The notes below the pieces were generated by a model. That model was given only the letters and a program-made list of their open reading frames with translations, had not been told where the DNA came from and did not search any database. Of a stretch of 42,060 nt of DNA, positions 18,325 through 26,280 are shown piece by piece (position 1 is the first letter of the stretch; each line of letters opens with the position of its first letter). The position numbers and the translations under genes were made by a program. Source of the DNA: Caldilineaceae bacterium (GTDB taxonomy: Bacteria > Chloroflexota > Anaerolineae > Caldilineales > Caldilineaceae); NCBI GenBank assembly GCA_022823185.1, contig JAJDXQ010000008.1:1-42060 (forward strand), in the 5' to 3' direction.

Positions 18325-18574
18325 GGCGCTTTTCCAGGTCCACACCGCCTGCCGGTGCGGAAAATCATATCACGGGAATACGGGCGGACAATAATAAACA
18401 AGCAGGTTGTCTATCGCCCAGTACAACTATCAAGAGGAGGTGAGGTAGAAGGCAGGCGCTTCACAAGTACAGAACCTGTGCCACCGTTTGGCATCATCAA
18501 CTTACGCGGATTTAACCTGCCCGACTACGAATGACGCTCTGAAATGCTGGAATACTCTCCACAGCAGACTGATG

Positions 18575-18603
18575 TTGGCAAATGTATCGGAACGCGGTAC
18601 ACT
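18575..18603 (+). promoter_or_regulatory. Promoter of higBA, predicted to give a leaderless transcript
   Basis: TTGGCA (18575-18580), a 17-base spacer, and TACACT (18598-18603) closely match the sigma-70 consensus. The HigB ATG at 18609 begins only 5 bases after the -10 box, so transcription should start at or very near the A of the start codon. The upstream region back to 18325 (284 bases, divergent from the AAA ATPase) shows no other clear feature. Confidence 0.6.
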
Positions 18604-18608
18604 ATCGT

Positions 18609-18887
18609 ATGATTCAGACGTTTCGACACCGAGGGCTTCGGCGTTTGTATGCACGCGGGGACTCTAGCAGAGTGCGTGCTGACCAAGCGGATCGGATAGC
18701 GCTTGCTTTGGCCGACCTTGACAGCGCCAGCAAACCATCAGACCTCGATCTTCCAGGCTATCGGCTTCATCCCTTGAAAGGAAATCGGAGAGGGTATTGG
18801 AGCATTTCAATTTCTGCCAACTGGCGGATCGTCTTCCGTTTCGAAGATGGTGACGCCTACGACGTCGACTTGATTGACTACCACTGA
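18609..18887 (+). CDS. higB: HigB-type (RelE superfamily) toxin
   Basis: This 92-residue protein is a HigB/plasmid-maintenance killer toxin, expected to act as a ribosome-dependent mRNA endonuclease. The family patterns are plain: the start MIQTFRHRGLRRLY, a central LDLPGYRLHPLKG, and the end SANWRIVFRFEDGDAYDVDLIDYH. Its length is that of the family. I use the ATG at 18609 because homologues start with MI.. here and because a promoter runs through the sequence upstream, which makes the longer frame from 18582 unlikely. The antitoxin gene follows after 15 bases. Confidence 0.9.
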   Translation: MIQTFRHRGLRRLYARGDSSRVRADQADRIALALADLDSASKPSDLDLPGYRLHPLKGNRRGYWSISISANWRIVFRFEDGDAYDVDLIDYH

Positions 18888-18902
18888 AACGAGCTGACAA
18901 TC

Positions 18903-19196
18903 ATGGCTATGAAAAATCCGCCGCATCCTGGCCTCAGCATAAAGGAAAACTGTCTGGACCCGCTTGGCCTCAACGTCACTGAAGCGGCAAAGGTGTTGGG
19001 CGTAGCCCGGCATACGCTTTCGCGCGTGCTGAATGGCCGCGCAGCCATTTCACCGGACATGGCCATTCGCCTGGAGAAGGCCGGATGGTCGAACGCCGGA
19101 TTCTGGCTGCAGCGGCAGACCGCCTATGATCTGGCGCAGGCGCGCAGAAACGAAGACCAGATCAGAGTCGAGCCCTACCGGCCCCAGGCGGTTTGA
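18903..19196 (+). CDS. higA: HigA-type HTH antitoxin
   Basis: This 97-residue XRE-type antitoxin should bind and neutralise HigB and repress the higBA promoter. It opens with the HigA hallmark [18 protein letters not shown] and continues with the helix-turn-helix [21 protein letters not shown], followed by [12 protein letters not shown] and a [10 protein letters not shown] helix. The toxin-first order is typical for higBA. ATG codons at 18903 and 18909 are both possible; the ribosome-binding site is weak, so translation may be coupled to the toxin. Confidence 0.92.
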   Translation: MAMKNPPHPGLSIKENCLDPLGLNVTEAAKVLGVARHTLSRVLNGRAAISPDMAIRLEKAGWSNAGFWLQRQTAYDLAQARRNEDQIRVEPYRPQAV

Positions 19197-19340
19197 TCGA
19201 GAAGCAGACGGTGTTCTCTCTCCTCTTGACTCTCTCCTGAGCAGTTCCAGTTTGTCTTTTCATCGAAAGTGGTAAACACTGCACCTGCGCAACGGCACAA
19301 CCGCCGCGCCACCCAACCACCACTCCGAACGCAGGTGACC

Positions 19341-20129
19341 ATGTCTAACGAAACCCAACTCTCACCGGTAGCAGCCTTTCGCGCCAGGATGGCGGCGGGC
19401 GATATCTGTATCGGCGCTTCGATCACGCTGACCGACCCGCACGCGACCGATGCCCTCGGCGATTCGGTCGACTTTTTCTGGATCGACATGGAGCACAGCA
19501 TGATGAGCGCGGAGGCGCTGAGCGGGCACTTTCTGGCGGCGAAGTCGAGAGGCAGGCCGGCGCTGGTGCGCGTGCCCGGCAGCGGCACGCCCTTCATCAA
19601 GCCGGTGCTGGACGCGGGCGCGGACGGGATCATCGTGCCGCAGGTGCGCTCGGCCGCCGAGGTGCAGGACGTGGTAAACAGCTGCCGCTACCCGCCGCTC
19701 GGCGAGCGCGGCTATGGGCCGCGTGTGCCCGCCAACTATGGGCGCGACGGCGGCAACGACTACATCGAGCGGGCCAACCGGGAGATCTTCGTGTCCGTCC
19801 AGATTGAGAACGCAGAGGCTTTCGACGCCCTGGACGATATCCTGGCCATTACCGGGCTGGACTCGATCGCGCTGGGGCCCTGGGATCTCTCGGCGTCGCT
19901 GGGGCTGCTGGGCGATGTGGAGCATCCGACCGTGATCGAGGCGGTGGACAGCATCATCGCCCGCACGCGTGCGGCCGGTCTGTTCGTGGGGGCCGGCATG
20001 GCGCCCGACGCGCGCTTCGCGCTCGGCATGGCGAAGCGCGGTGTGCAGTGGTTACAGGTGGGCGACGACTGCGGCTATATGATTCTGGCGATGGACCAGA
20101 TCACGGCTGAGGTGCGGAGTCAGCTGTAA
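19341..20129 (+). CDS. HpcH/HpaI family aldolase
   Basis: The 262-residue protein is a class II pyruvate-dependent aldolase of the HpcH/HpaI (2-keto-3-deoxy-sugar-acid or 4-hydroxy-2-oxoheptanedioate aldolase) family. Family motifs in order are FFWIDMEHS (residues 45-53), ALVRVPG (74-80), GIIVPQVRSAAE (97-107), VQIENAEA near 155 with a metal-binding Glu, and ALGPWDLSASLG with a metal-binding Asp. It cleaves 2-keto-3-deoxy acids to pyruvate and an aldehyde, which fits as the step after an enolase-superfamily dehydratase. The ATG at 19341 follows a weak AGGTG; the longer frame from 19269 adds 24 residues of no family character. It sits between two accessory modules rather than in a sugar operon. 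Confidence 0.87.
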   Translation: MSNETQLSPVAAFRARMAAGDICIGASITLTDPHATDALGDSVDFFWIDMEHSMMSAEALSGHFLAAKSRGRPALVRVPGSGTPFIKPVLDAGADGIIVPQVRSAAEVQDVVNSCRYPPLGERGYGPRVPANYGRDGGNDYIERANREIFVSVQIENAEAFDALDDILAITGLDSIALGPWDLSASLGLLGDVEHPTVIEAVDSIIARTRAAGLFVGAGMAPDARFALGMAKRGVQWLQVGDDCGYMILAMDQITAEVRSQL

Positions 20130-20225
20130 CGGGTGCGCGGCTGGAGGGCGCTCAGGGCAGGTACGCTGTCTCTTCGGTGTACACTGTTGTCTTTATGCGC
20201 TTTCCAGTACGTATCAAGTAGCGAC

Positions 20226-23200
20226 CTATTGATTATCCTCAACAATTTCGCCCAACGCCCAAAATCTTTGCCCGCCTTCAAGAACAAGCAAGTTAATAAG
20301 TCTCTCTGTTTTCTCTTTCGTTGTCGAATTACGATAGAGAGTCTTGAATGCATCAATCCACATTTCTTCCAAATCCCAGCGCATAATCGTCTTCTTTTGG
20401 CCGCCGCGCACGCCGCCTTCAAGCAAATGCAGCCAAGCAATTTCAAGAGTCACTTCGGGGGCTTCTTGCGCGAGCCGAACGCTTGACTCCCTCAAATCAT
20501 TTTCACTTTCTAGAACGCCCTTTGTTTTTTCAAGCGTTTCCTTCACTTGTTGCGCAAGCCAGACTGGCTCGAAGAGCCCTTTATCAAGATTGATCCAGAG
20601 ACCGAACTCCCTAAAAGTCTCCGGACTATTATGATTCAAGATGAGCCAACTCCAGAAGTCTCTCAGCCTTTGCTTGCCTTCCGGATGGTTTTTGTGAAAG
20701 TCGTGTATGTCACTCCGAAACACGAACTCTTGACCAAGAAAGCCTACAAAGTGCGCATGCTGTTTCGGGTTATCTCTTTCCCAGAACGCCTTGAACAGTG
20801 GGGTGTCGAATCCAAACTCTTCGCCATAGTACATAAGAGCAAGTGCAAGATGTTCAGCGATACCCTCATCGGGGTTCGTGACATGTACTTGATGCTGGGG
20901 ATAATCGTCATCTGTTCTGTCCAACCCGCGCCAATAGAGATGCTGGATGTTAGGATCAGTGAACATCTCACGATATAGACCATTTGTGAGGTAACCCTCC
21001 CAGGCCGAAGTGTTCAGATACTTCTTCTCTGGCTCTTGAGAGAATATCTGCGGCAGGAACTTACGCATCCAATCCATGTCCCGAAAGTAAAAAAAGGGGA
21101 GAAACCGACCCGCCATGGACATCAACGCACGTGTGCTCTCCTTCTTTATCAGACGCTCATACACTTGCTTAACATCATCTTTCAGATGCGGACCGTCACG
21201 CTCCGCAAACAAGACAAATGTCTCGAATGCTCTGCCGCGCACTGTCTGGATCGCGCTAGAAAACGGATCGGTTAGCCATCTGTTTTCCGGATCTCGATTC
21301 CTTGCACGAAGATCCAACGCTCCTCGAGGCATCTCGTCCTGTTCGTCTTCAGGTGAGGGTTGGGGATGGGTAAGAAAATAGCTGATAATCTTGAAGCTCT
21401 GTTCACGATACTTTTCGAACTGAATAGGAGCCTGACTATCTCTTTCCGTCAACAGGTCACGCAAGACATCAGTGGCAACCAAGTGAACCGCGTCCCAACC
21501 TGCATGCCAAAAGTCATCAAACTTGCTCTCGCCACGCGCAAAGGGGGCTTTCTCTCCCGATGCACTGATTTCCTCCAAAAGATTTATCACGCCATTCCAA
21601 TTCGCTTCTGCCGCGATTTCCCCGTAATCCCTGATTGTTTTTTCAATTCCGGAAAAATACTCGTAGGTGTAGTGAGGATCAAGTAGGGCCCTGTCGAAAA
21701 ACTGTTTGGCGCCATCAATGTACTGCTGCAACCGCAGTGGCATGTCGTTCTTGATAAGGTTGCCAACTCCGCTCGCATTCAGGGGAGCGTATGTGTTATG
21801 AGTCGATTCTTGCGCATTTAGATTTTCCGGAGTCCACTCTTTTCGCAGTTTCTTGGCTATCGCGGAGATTGGTAGCTGCCCGAATTCTTGCTGCGTAATG
21901 GGGGCTTGTGGAATAACCTCCCTGAATTCACCAATGTCAGACTCAATTGGACTTGGCTCATACTCCGGGTCAAGCAGAAAACCAGCTGTTCTCGCCTTTT
22001 CTTCCAAATCAGGGTTTTCGCTAAGGAAGGGGAGTATCAGTGAAAGAATCTGTGAGCCCGAGTCCATCTCGTATTCGGACCGATGGCTGTACATTTCAAT
22101 GATTTTCTGCACAAAGATTCGCTTGTCTTCCACGGACAATGCGGGGAATCCTTTGCGCAAAGACTTCTGAAATTCTCTCCATTTCATAATTTCGTAAGGC
22201 CGAACAACCTCAAACAAACGGAAAAAGGCGCTGCGGAGTTCCTCCCTGAAAACTTGTGGCCGCAAACTCCAGATATAAAGACGCAAACGCCAAGTAACAC
22301 TGCTGTCCGGCAGCGTCTCTACATATGTATCGTATATCATTCGCGCGCTACTTTGGGCAACGCCTTCTTCCCCCATAAGACGATCCGCCAAAACCTTGAC
22401 AACGGCCGCAAGTTCACGTACGTCTCTTTGGTGAGAGGGAAGTTTTCCTTTTCCCGGTTCCAGTTCAAAAAAATCTACCTTTAAGAGCGGAAACCTGTCA
22501 GGCACCTCGAATACTGTTGTGCCAGCTTTCAATGAGTGAATTCTCTGCTCCTGCGAATCCAAATTAGACATTGGCTTGCGGTCGCGTTCATCTTTCTGAG
22601 CGCCTAATAGGACGACTTCAGCCATCACTTCAGTCGCCAAGGCAAACGCATCTTCCGCGTGCTCGGAGTCTGCAACGGCCAGTCGTGAAAAAACGTCTGT
22701 AACCATGAGATGGTCAAAGTAAAACGGGCTCTTGATATGGGAGAGTTTATCCGCCAGTTCTTCCTTGCTTCGTACAGTCAAGACAGCGCCGGTTAGCACC
22801 ACCATGCTCCCGTAGTCCCCGTCCTCAGCGAGCGTCTTCAGCATCTTCTCAAAGGCAGACACCGATAGATCCTCTGCGGCCAATAGTGGGACCCAACGCT
22901 CATCGCGGATTTTCTCTACAACACACGCCAACTGGTCTGCCGGTAGGCCTCGACAGATCCGCAAAAATTGGTGCGCTACCTGCTGACTCCGGAGGTCCGT
23001 GGATATTGGCACAGCGAGCATAATTTCCACTACTTTGGCCGGACAGCTCTCCGCCATGCGCGCAAGATAGTCTAGCTCTGGCGGCCGGTACCCGTTCAGG
23101 GCCGGATCTTCTTCCTTGATAGGATCCAGGAAACCGTTCTGCCAAAGCCAGTCCAGCCACCGTTCGTCGGCCTTCGCGTAAAAGTACCGACGTGCATCCA

Positions 23201-23264
23201 GATTTGTGTAGATAAGCGCTTGAATCTGCTCTTTGTCCACCGAAAGAGGAGGATGTTCTGTCAC
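20226..23264 (-). CDS. Large protein of unknown family in an AT-rich two-gene module
   Basis: I do not recognise this 1012-residue protein. It appears soluble, with no signal peptide or membrane segments, and is rich in amphipathic, aromatic-containing helices. The opening ARRYFYAKADERWLDWLW is followed by repeated helical units such as LDYLARMAE and AHQFLRICRGL, suggesting an alpha-solenoid-like fold. I found no P-loop and no obvious nuclease motif. The C-terminal third has charged helices (for example RRxLRDFWSWLILNHNS-like and MRWDLEEMWIDAFK). It starts at a GTG with GAGGA just upstream, 19 bases after the HEPN-like gene, so the two form an operon. Base composition is clearly AT-richer than the neighbours, pointing to horizontal acquisition. 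A large helical sensor or scaffold in a defence system is one possibility, not shown. Confidence 0.72.
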   Translation of the reverse strand: MTEHPPLSVDKEQIQALIYTNLDARRYFYAKADERWLDWLWQNGFLDPIKEEDPALNGYRPPELDYLARMAESCPAKVVEIMLAVPISTDLRSQQVAHQFLRICRGLPADQLACVVEKIRDERWVPLLAAEDLSVSAFEKMLKTLAEDGDYGSMVVLTGAVLTVRSKEELADKLSHIKSPFYFDHLMVTDVFSRLAVADSEHAEDAFALATEVMAEVVLLGAQKDERDRKPMSNLDSQEQRIHSLKAGTTVFEVPDRFPLLKVDFFELEPGKGKLPSHQRDVRELAAVVKVLADRLMGEEGVAQSSARMIYDTYVETLPDSSVTWRLRLYIWSLRPQVFREELRSAFFRLFEVVRPYEIMKWREFQKSLRKGFPALSVEDKRIFVQKIIEMYSHRSEYEMDSGSQILSLILPFLSENPDLEEKARTAGFLLDPEYEPSPIESDIGEFREVIPQAPITQQEFGQLPISAIAKKLRKEWTPENLNAQESTHNTYAPLNASGVGNLIKNDMPLRLQQYIDGAKQFFDRALLDPHYTYEYFSGIEKTIRDYGEIAAEANWNGVINLLEEISASGEKAPFARGESKFDDFWHAGWDAVHLVATDVLRDLLTERDSQAPIQFEKYREQSFKIISYFLTHPQPSPEDEQDEMPRGALDLRARNRDPENRWLTDPFSSAIQTVRGRAFETFVLFAERDGPHLKDDVKQVYERLIKKESTRALMSMAGRFLPFFYFRDMDWMRKFLPQIFSQEPEKKYLNTSAWEGYLTNGLYREMFTDPNIQHLYWRGLDRTDDDYPQHQVHVTNPDEGIAEHLALALMYYGEEFGFDTPLFKAFWERDNPKQHAHFVGFLGQEFVFRSDIHDFHKNHPEGKQRLRDFWSWLILNHNSPETFREFGLWINLDKGLFEPVWLAQQVKETLEKTKGVLESENDLRESSVRLAQEAPEVTLEIAWLHLLEGGVRGGQKKTIMRWDLEEMWIDAFKTLYRNSTTKEKTERLINLLVLEGGQRFWALGEIVEDNQ

Positions 23265-23283
23265 AGGTTCCTCGTTGGTTTGC

Positions 23284-23820
23284 TCATGTTTCTGAAGGGG
23301 GACCGCCTCTCAACATCTGGTCAATCTCCCTATGCAAATCAAGTTGCCGGGTCAATGCCTGGCCCATAAAGTTCTCAAAGTCGACCAGTATTTGTTCAAA
23401 TCCCGAATCTGAGGCGGAAAGGTTATTGTGATGAGCCATATTGGATGATCTATTATACACGTTCCCAATTGCATCCAATATGCGTTGATCAAGAAGCGCA
23501 GAACCGTATCTTTCAAATACCGTTCTCTTGTCATCCGGTATATGTACAGTATCTCTCCCTGGCCCAGATCTGGATCTCAAGATAGGATAAAGAATTTCTC
23601 GCAGAGAGTGAGCGGCTTGTGCCCTCCAGTCGGGATTCCTTCTGCACTCTGTTCTGCTGGCAAAAATAGCCCCTCGAAGCATGTTCGAAGGTTGTACTTC
23701 TAATCCATACGGAGCGTACAACTCATCCAAACGCCGGCACAGATCCTCTTGTGCGGACGTTAAGCGAACTGGCGGCAACGGGGTATTACCCGCTGGAGTT
23801 GGAAACAGCGCATCTGCCAT
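23284..23820 (-). CDS. HEPN-like small protein, first gene of the AT-rich module
   Basis: The 178-residue protein is mostly helical. It has the segment RRNPDWRAQAAHSLREIL near residues 60-77 and VYNRSSNMAHHNN near 121-133. Arg124 and His130 form an R-x5-H spacing compatible with the Rx4-6H catalytic motif of HEPN ribonucleases, and the surrounding NMAHH recalls HEPN-like families of defence and abortive-infection genes. This is pattern reading, not a database match. The ATG at 23820 has a poor ribosome-binding site, but a good -10 box lies 43 bases upstream. It is followed after 19 bases by the 1012-residue gene and shares its low GC. Confidence 0.68.
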   Translation of the reverse strand: MADALFPTPAGNTPLPPVRLTSAQEDLCRRLDELYAPYGLEVQPSNMLRGAIFASRTECRRNPDWRAQAAHSLREILYPILRSRSGPGRDTVHIPDDKRTVFERYGSALLDQRILDAIGNVYNRSSNMAHHNNLSASDSGFEQILVDFENFMGQALTRQLDLHREIDQMLRGGPPSET

Positions 23821-23862
23821 GATTTCAAATGCCTACATTGCCTTTTCGGTCAGTTACACCAA

Positions 23863-23868
23863 ATTATA
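23863..23868 (-). promoter_or_regulatory. Candidate promoter of the HEPN-like/1012-residue module
   Basis: Read on the minus strand, these bases are a perfect TATAAT. An ATAACA lies 18 bases upstream as a possible -35 element (four of six consensus bases). The start codon at 23820 would then have a leader of about 36 bases. Confidence 0.45.
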
Positions 23869-23969
23869 CACCAGCCAGTTTCCCTGTGTTATAGAATTTT
23901 TGACCGGTAGCGGTGCAACTGTGGAAAATCGTGGCAGGAGACCAGTCGTCACAGACGAAGTGCCCCTTC

Positions 23970-25046
23970 TCAACTCTCCCAATCCGGAATCTCCACCATC
24001 TGCCCTCCCTGCAGGGCGCTTTGGTGCGCGCACATGCCGGGCAGCGCCATTCGCAGAGCGGCGTGGATGTCGATGGGGGACGGGGTGTCGTCGCGGATGC
24101 AGGCGAGGAAATCCTGGACCATCATGTACTCGGCGGTGCCGTGTCCGCCCTGGGTTGCCTCGGGCGGGGCGTCGGTTACGTTTTCGGTGATCGGCATCTC
24201 GATCATGTTGTTCAGATGCGGGACCGCATCCAGCCATACGTTGGTTTGCAGGGGGCTGGTGGGCGGGCGCGAGGTCTCGAGAGCGCCGTCGGAGCCGTAG
24301 ATCGAGTAGTAGTGGAACATGGGCTCGCGGGTGATGCCGAAGGCGACCAGGATCTTGATCACGCCGCCGCTGGCCGTCTGCAGAATCGCGACTTCGGTGC
24401 CGGACTTGACGCGCACGGGCAGGTCTTCGGTTCCGCTGGTGACGCTCATGGCGCTGGCCGCGACGCAGCGCTCGCCGGTCACTTTGAGCAGCGGGCCAAG
24501 GCTGTGGGTACAGTAGTGGATGGGCGGCATCGAGGCGCGCCAGGTGGGGGCGCCGTCCGCCTGGCGCAGCAGATGGCGCGTGTCGTGGATGTATTCGGCT
24601 TCAGCGTACATGAAGCTGCCCAGAAGGCCCTGGCGCCACATCTCCCGCCAGCTCAGAATGTGCGCCCAATAGCAGCAGTTCTCGGCCAGCATGAACTTCT
24701 GGCGCGGGTGGGCCTGCACCGCGGCGAGGATCTGGCGGCACTCGTCGATGTTGGCGGCGAGAGTGACCTCCTGCAGGACGTGGCAGCCGGCCTCGAGCGC
24801 GGCCACGGTGTGCTGGCAGTGCAGAGGGACCGGCGAGGCGACGAAGACGATGTCCAGCCCGTGCGCCAGCATCTCGTCGTATGCGCTGCACTGGCGAGCC
24901 TGGGGGAAGAGCGCGCCGAACCGCTCCAGGGCGCCGGCGTCGATATCGCAGCCGGCGACCACATCGCAGTCGGGCATGAGGTCGAAGACGCGCGCCGGGC
25001 CGAGGCCGCGGTACAGCCCGACAACGCCTACCCGATAATTGCGCAT
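23970..25046 (-). CDS. Gfo/Idh/MocA family oxidoreductase, atypical (catalytic Lys missing)
   Basis: The 358-residue protein has the two-domain Gfo/Idh/MocA plan: an N-terminal Rossmann fold and a C-terminal alpha/beta domain. It is divergent. The glycine motif is VGLYRGLG instead of GxGxxG, and the usual EKP catalytic lysine motif is replaced by LQEVTLA (Glu93-Val94). It may therefore bind cofactor or substrate without the standard chemistry, or use another residue. It is the last of three such genes after importer C; the gap of 70 bases before it carries a hairpin. AAGGGA lies about 10 bases before the ATG. Confidence 0.82.
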   Translation of the reverse strand: MRNYRVGVVGLYRGLGPARVFDLMPDCDVVAGCDIDAGALERFGALFPQARQCSAYDEMLAHGLDIVFVASPVPLHCQHTVAALEAGCHVLQEVTLAANIDECRQILAAVQAHPRQKFMLAENCCYWAHILSWREMWRQGLLGSFMYAEAEYIHDTRHLLRQADGAPTWRASMPPIHYCTHSLGPLLKVTGERCVAASAMSVTSGTEDLPVRVKSGTEVAILQTASGGVIKILVAFGITREPMFHYYSIYGSDGALETSRPPTSPLQTNVWLDAVPHLNNMIEMPITENVTDAPPEATQGGHGTAEYMMVQDFLACIRDDTPSPIDIHAALRMALPGMCAHQSALQGGQMVEIPDWES

Positions 25047-25092
25047 GGCGAAACTCCCTTCAAAAAAGAGGAAGAAAGTGAAGAGGAGTGAG

Positions 25093-25122
25093 GCGTGAGA
25101 AATTCTTGCCCGCTTCTCACGC
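25093..25122 (-). promoter_or_regulatory. Hairpin at the junction of two oxidoreductase genes
   Basis: Perfect 9-base arms GCGTGAGAA (25093-25101) and TTCTCACGC (25114-25122) surround a 12-base loop. The structure overlaps the stop codon region of the upstream oxidoreductase gene (ending 25117). It may limit expression of the last gene or stabilise the upstream message. Confidence 0.5.
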
Positions 25123-26217
25123 TTCTCTGCTCGTTTCCTGGTTCACGCCGGCGACGGCCTGGCGCAGGCGCGCGGCGCAGTCGATGCGGCGTCCGGTCGC
25201 CATGGATTCCTGCGCGGCGAAGGGGATGATCATGCCGGTCAGGATGGAGCGCGGGTCGTGGGGTCCCGTGGGGTTGGACCGGAGCCAGGCGACGAAGTCG
25301 CGGTGGATGCGGAAGTCGGCGCCGCCGTGTCCGCCGACGGCGGGAGGCAGCTCGATCGATTGCGGCTCCTCGCCGTTGCGCCACAGCGTCACCGCTGCCG
25401 GTGTCTGGCCTGCGCGCACGCTGTGCATCACCACTTCCACCTGCCCTTCCGTGCCGTTGACGATGTAACGCCGCTCGTAGTCCGGCCCGGAGGTGGTGAG
25501 ATGGAGGGTATAGAGGACGCCGTTGGCGAGCAGGCCGGAGATGGAGCAGGCGTCGCCGGCGGTCATGGGCCTGTCATCGCCTGCCGTCCAGATGTTGCGC
25601 GTGATGGTGGCGGTGCAGTCCAGGACCTCTGCGCCGAGGCAGTGCTGGATGGTGTCGGTGTCGTGGGTGAGTTTTCCTTCGACGAGGGTGGAGGAGGGCG
25701 GCGTTCTGAAATGCGACCACACGCCCTGCGACCAGCGGTTGCCGGTGTTGACATGGCCGAGCACGCTCTGGATGCGGCCGAGGCTGCCCTCGTCAATGAT
25801 GCGTTTCATGGCCAGCGTAGCGGGAAAGCGGCGCAGGTTGAAGCCAATAAACAGGGGATACTGATGGCGCACCACCTCCTGATACAACTCCACCGTCTGC
25901 GCCCAGGAGAAGGCCACGGCTTTTTCGAGGAAGACGGGGATGCCCTGTTGCAGCGCGGCGAGCGCATGTTCGACGTGGTCAACGGCGTAGCTGGCCACGA
26001 GTACGAAGTCGAGATTGGGCGTATTTTCCAGCAGCTGGCGGTAGTCACGGTAGAAGGACCGGCCAAAGCGAGCTTCTTCCTCGGCGGTGGGATCGCGCGG
26101 GTCGGCCACGGCGACGCAGCGGACCGTCGCGTCCTCCATCGCCTCAAGGCTGTCCATGTGGTAGCGTCCGCGGCGGCCAAAGCCGATGACGGCGAAACGA
26201 AATGTTGGTGTTGTCAT
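25117..26217 (-). CDS. Gfo/Idh/MocA family oxidoreductase
   Basis: This 366-residue NAD(P)-dependent sugar oxidoreductase-like protein opens with the dinucleotide motif FAVIGFGRRGRYH (residues 8-20). The acidic AVADPRD that selects NAD-type cofactors and the catalytic-lysine motif FLEKAVA (Glu98-Lys99) follow. The C-terminal domain includes HDTDTIQHCLG, which supplies the conserved Asp/His pair of the family. Members oxidise or reduce ring hydroxyls of sugars, inositols or their derivatives. It is the middle one of three co-directional oxidoreductase genes, 63 bases after the previous one. Confidence 0.89.
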   Translation of the reverse strand: MTTPTFRFAVIGFGRRGRYHMDSLEAMEDATVRCVAVADPRDPTAEEEARFGRSFYRDYRQLLENTPNLDFVLVASYAVDHVEHALAALQQGIPVFLEKAVAFSWAQTVELYQEVVRHQYPLFIGFNLRRFPATLAMKRIIDEGSLGRIQSVLGHVNTGNRWSQGVWSHFRTPPSSTLVEGKLTHDTDTIQHCLGAEVLDCTATITRNIWTAGDDRPMTAGDACSISGLLANGVLYTLHLTTSGPDYERRYIVNGTEGQVEVVMHSVRAGQTPAAVTLWRNGEEPQSIELPPAVGGHGGADFRIHRDFVAWLRSNPTGPHDPRSILTGMIIPFAAQESMATGRRIDCAARLRQAVAGVNQETSREA

Positions 26218-26280
26218 AGTCGTTCCTAGCCTGTAGCTGGTGGTGAGTCGCGGTGAGTGGCGTGTACGATTCGCTGCAGG

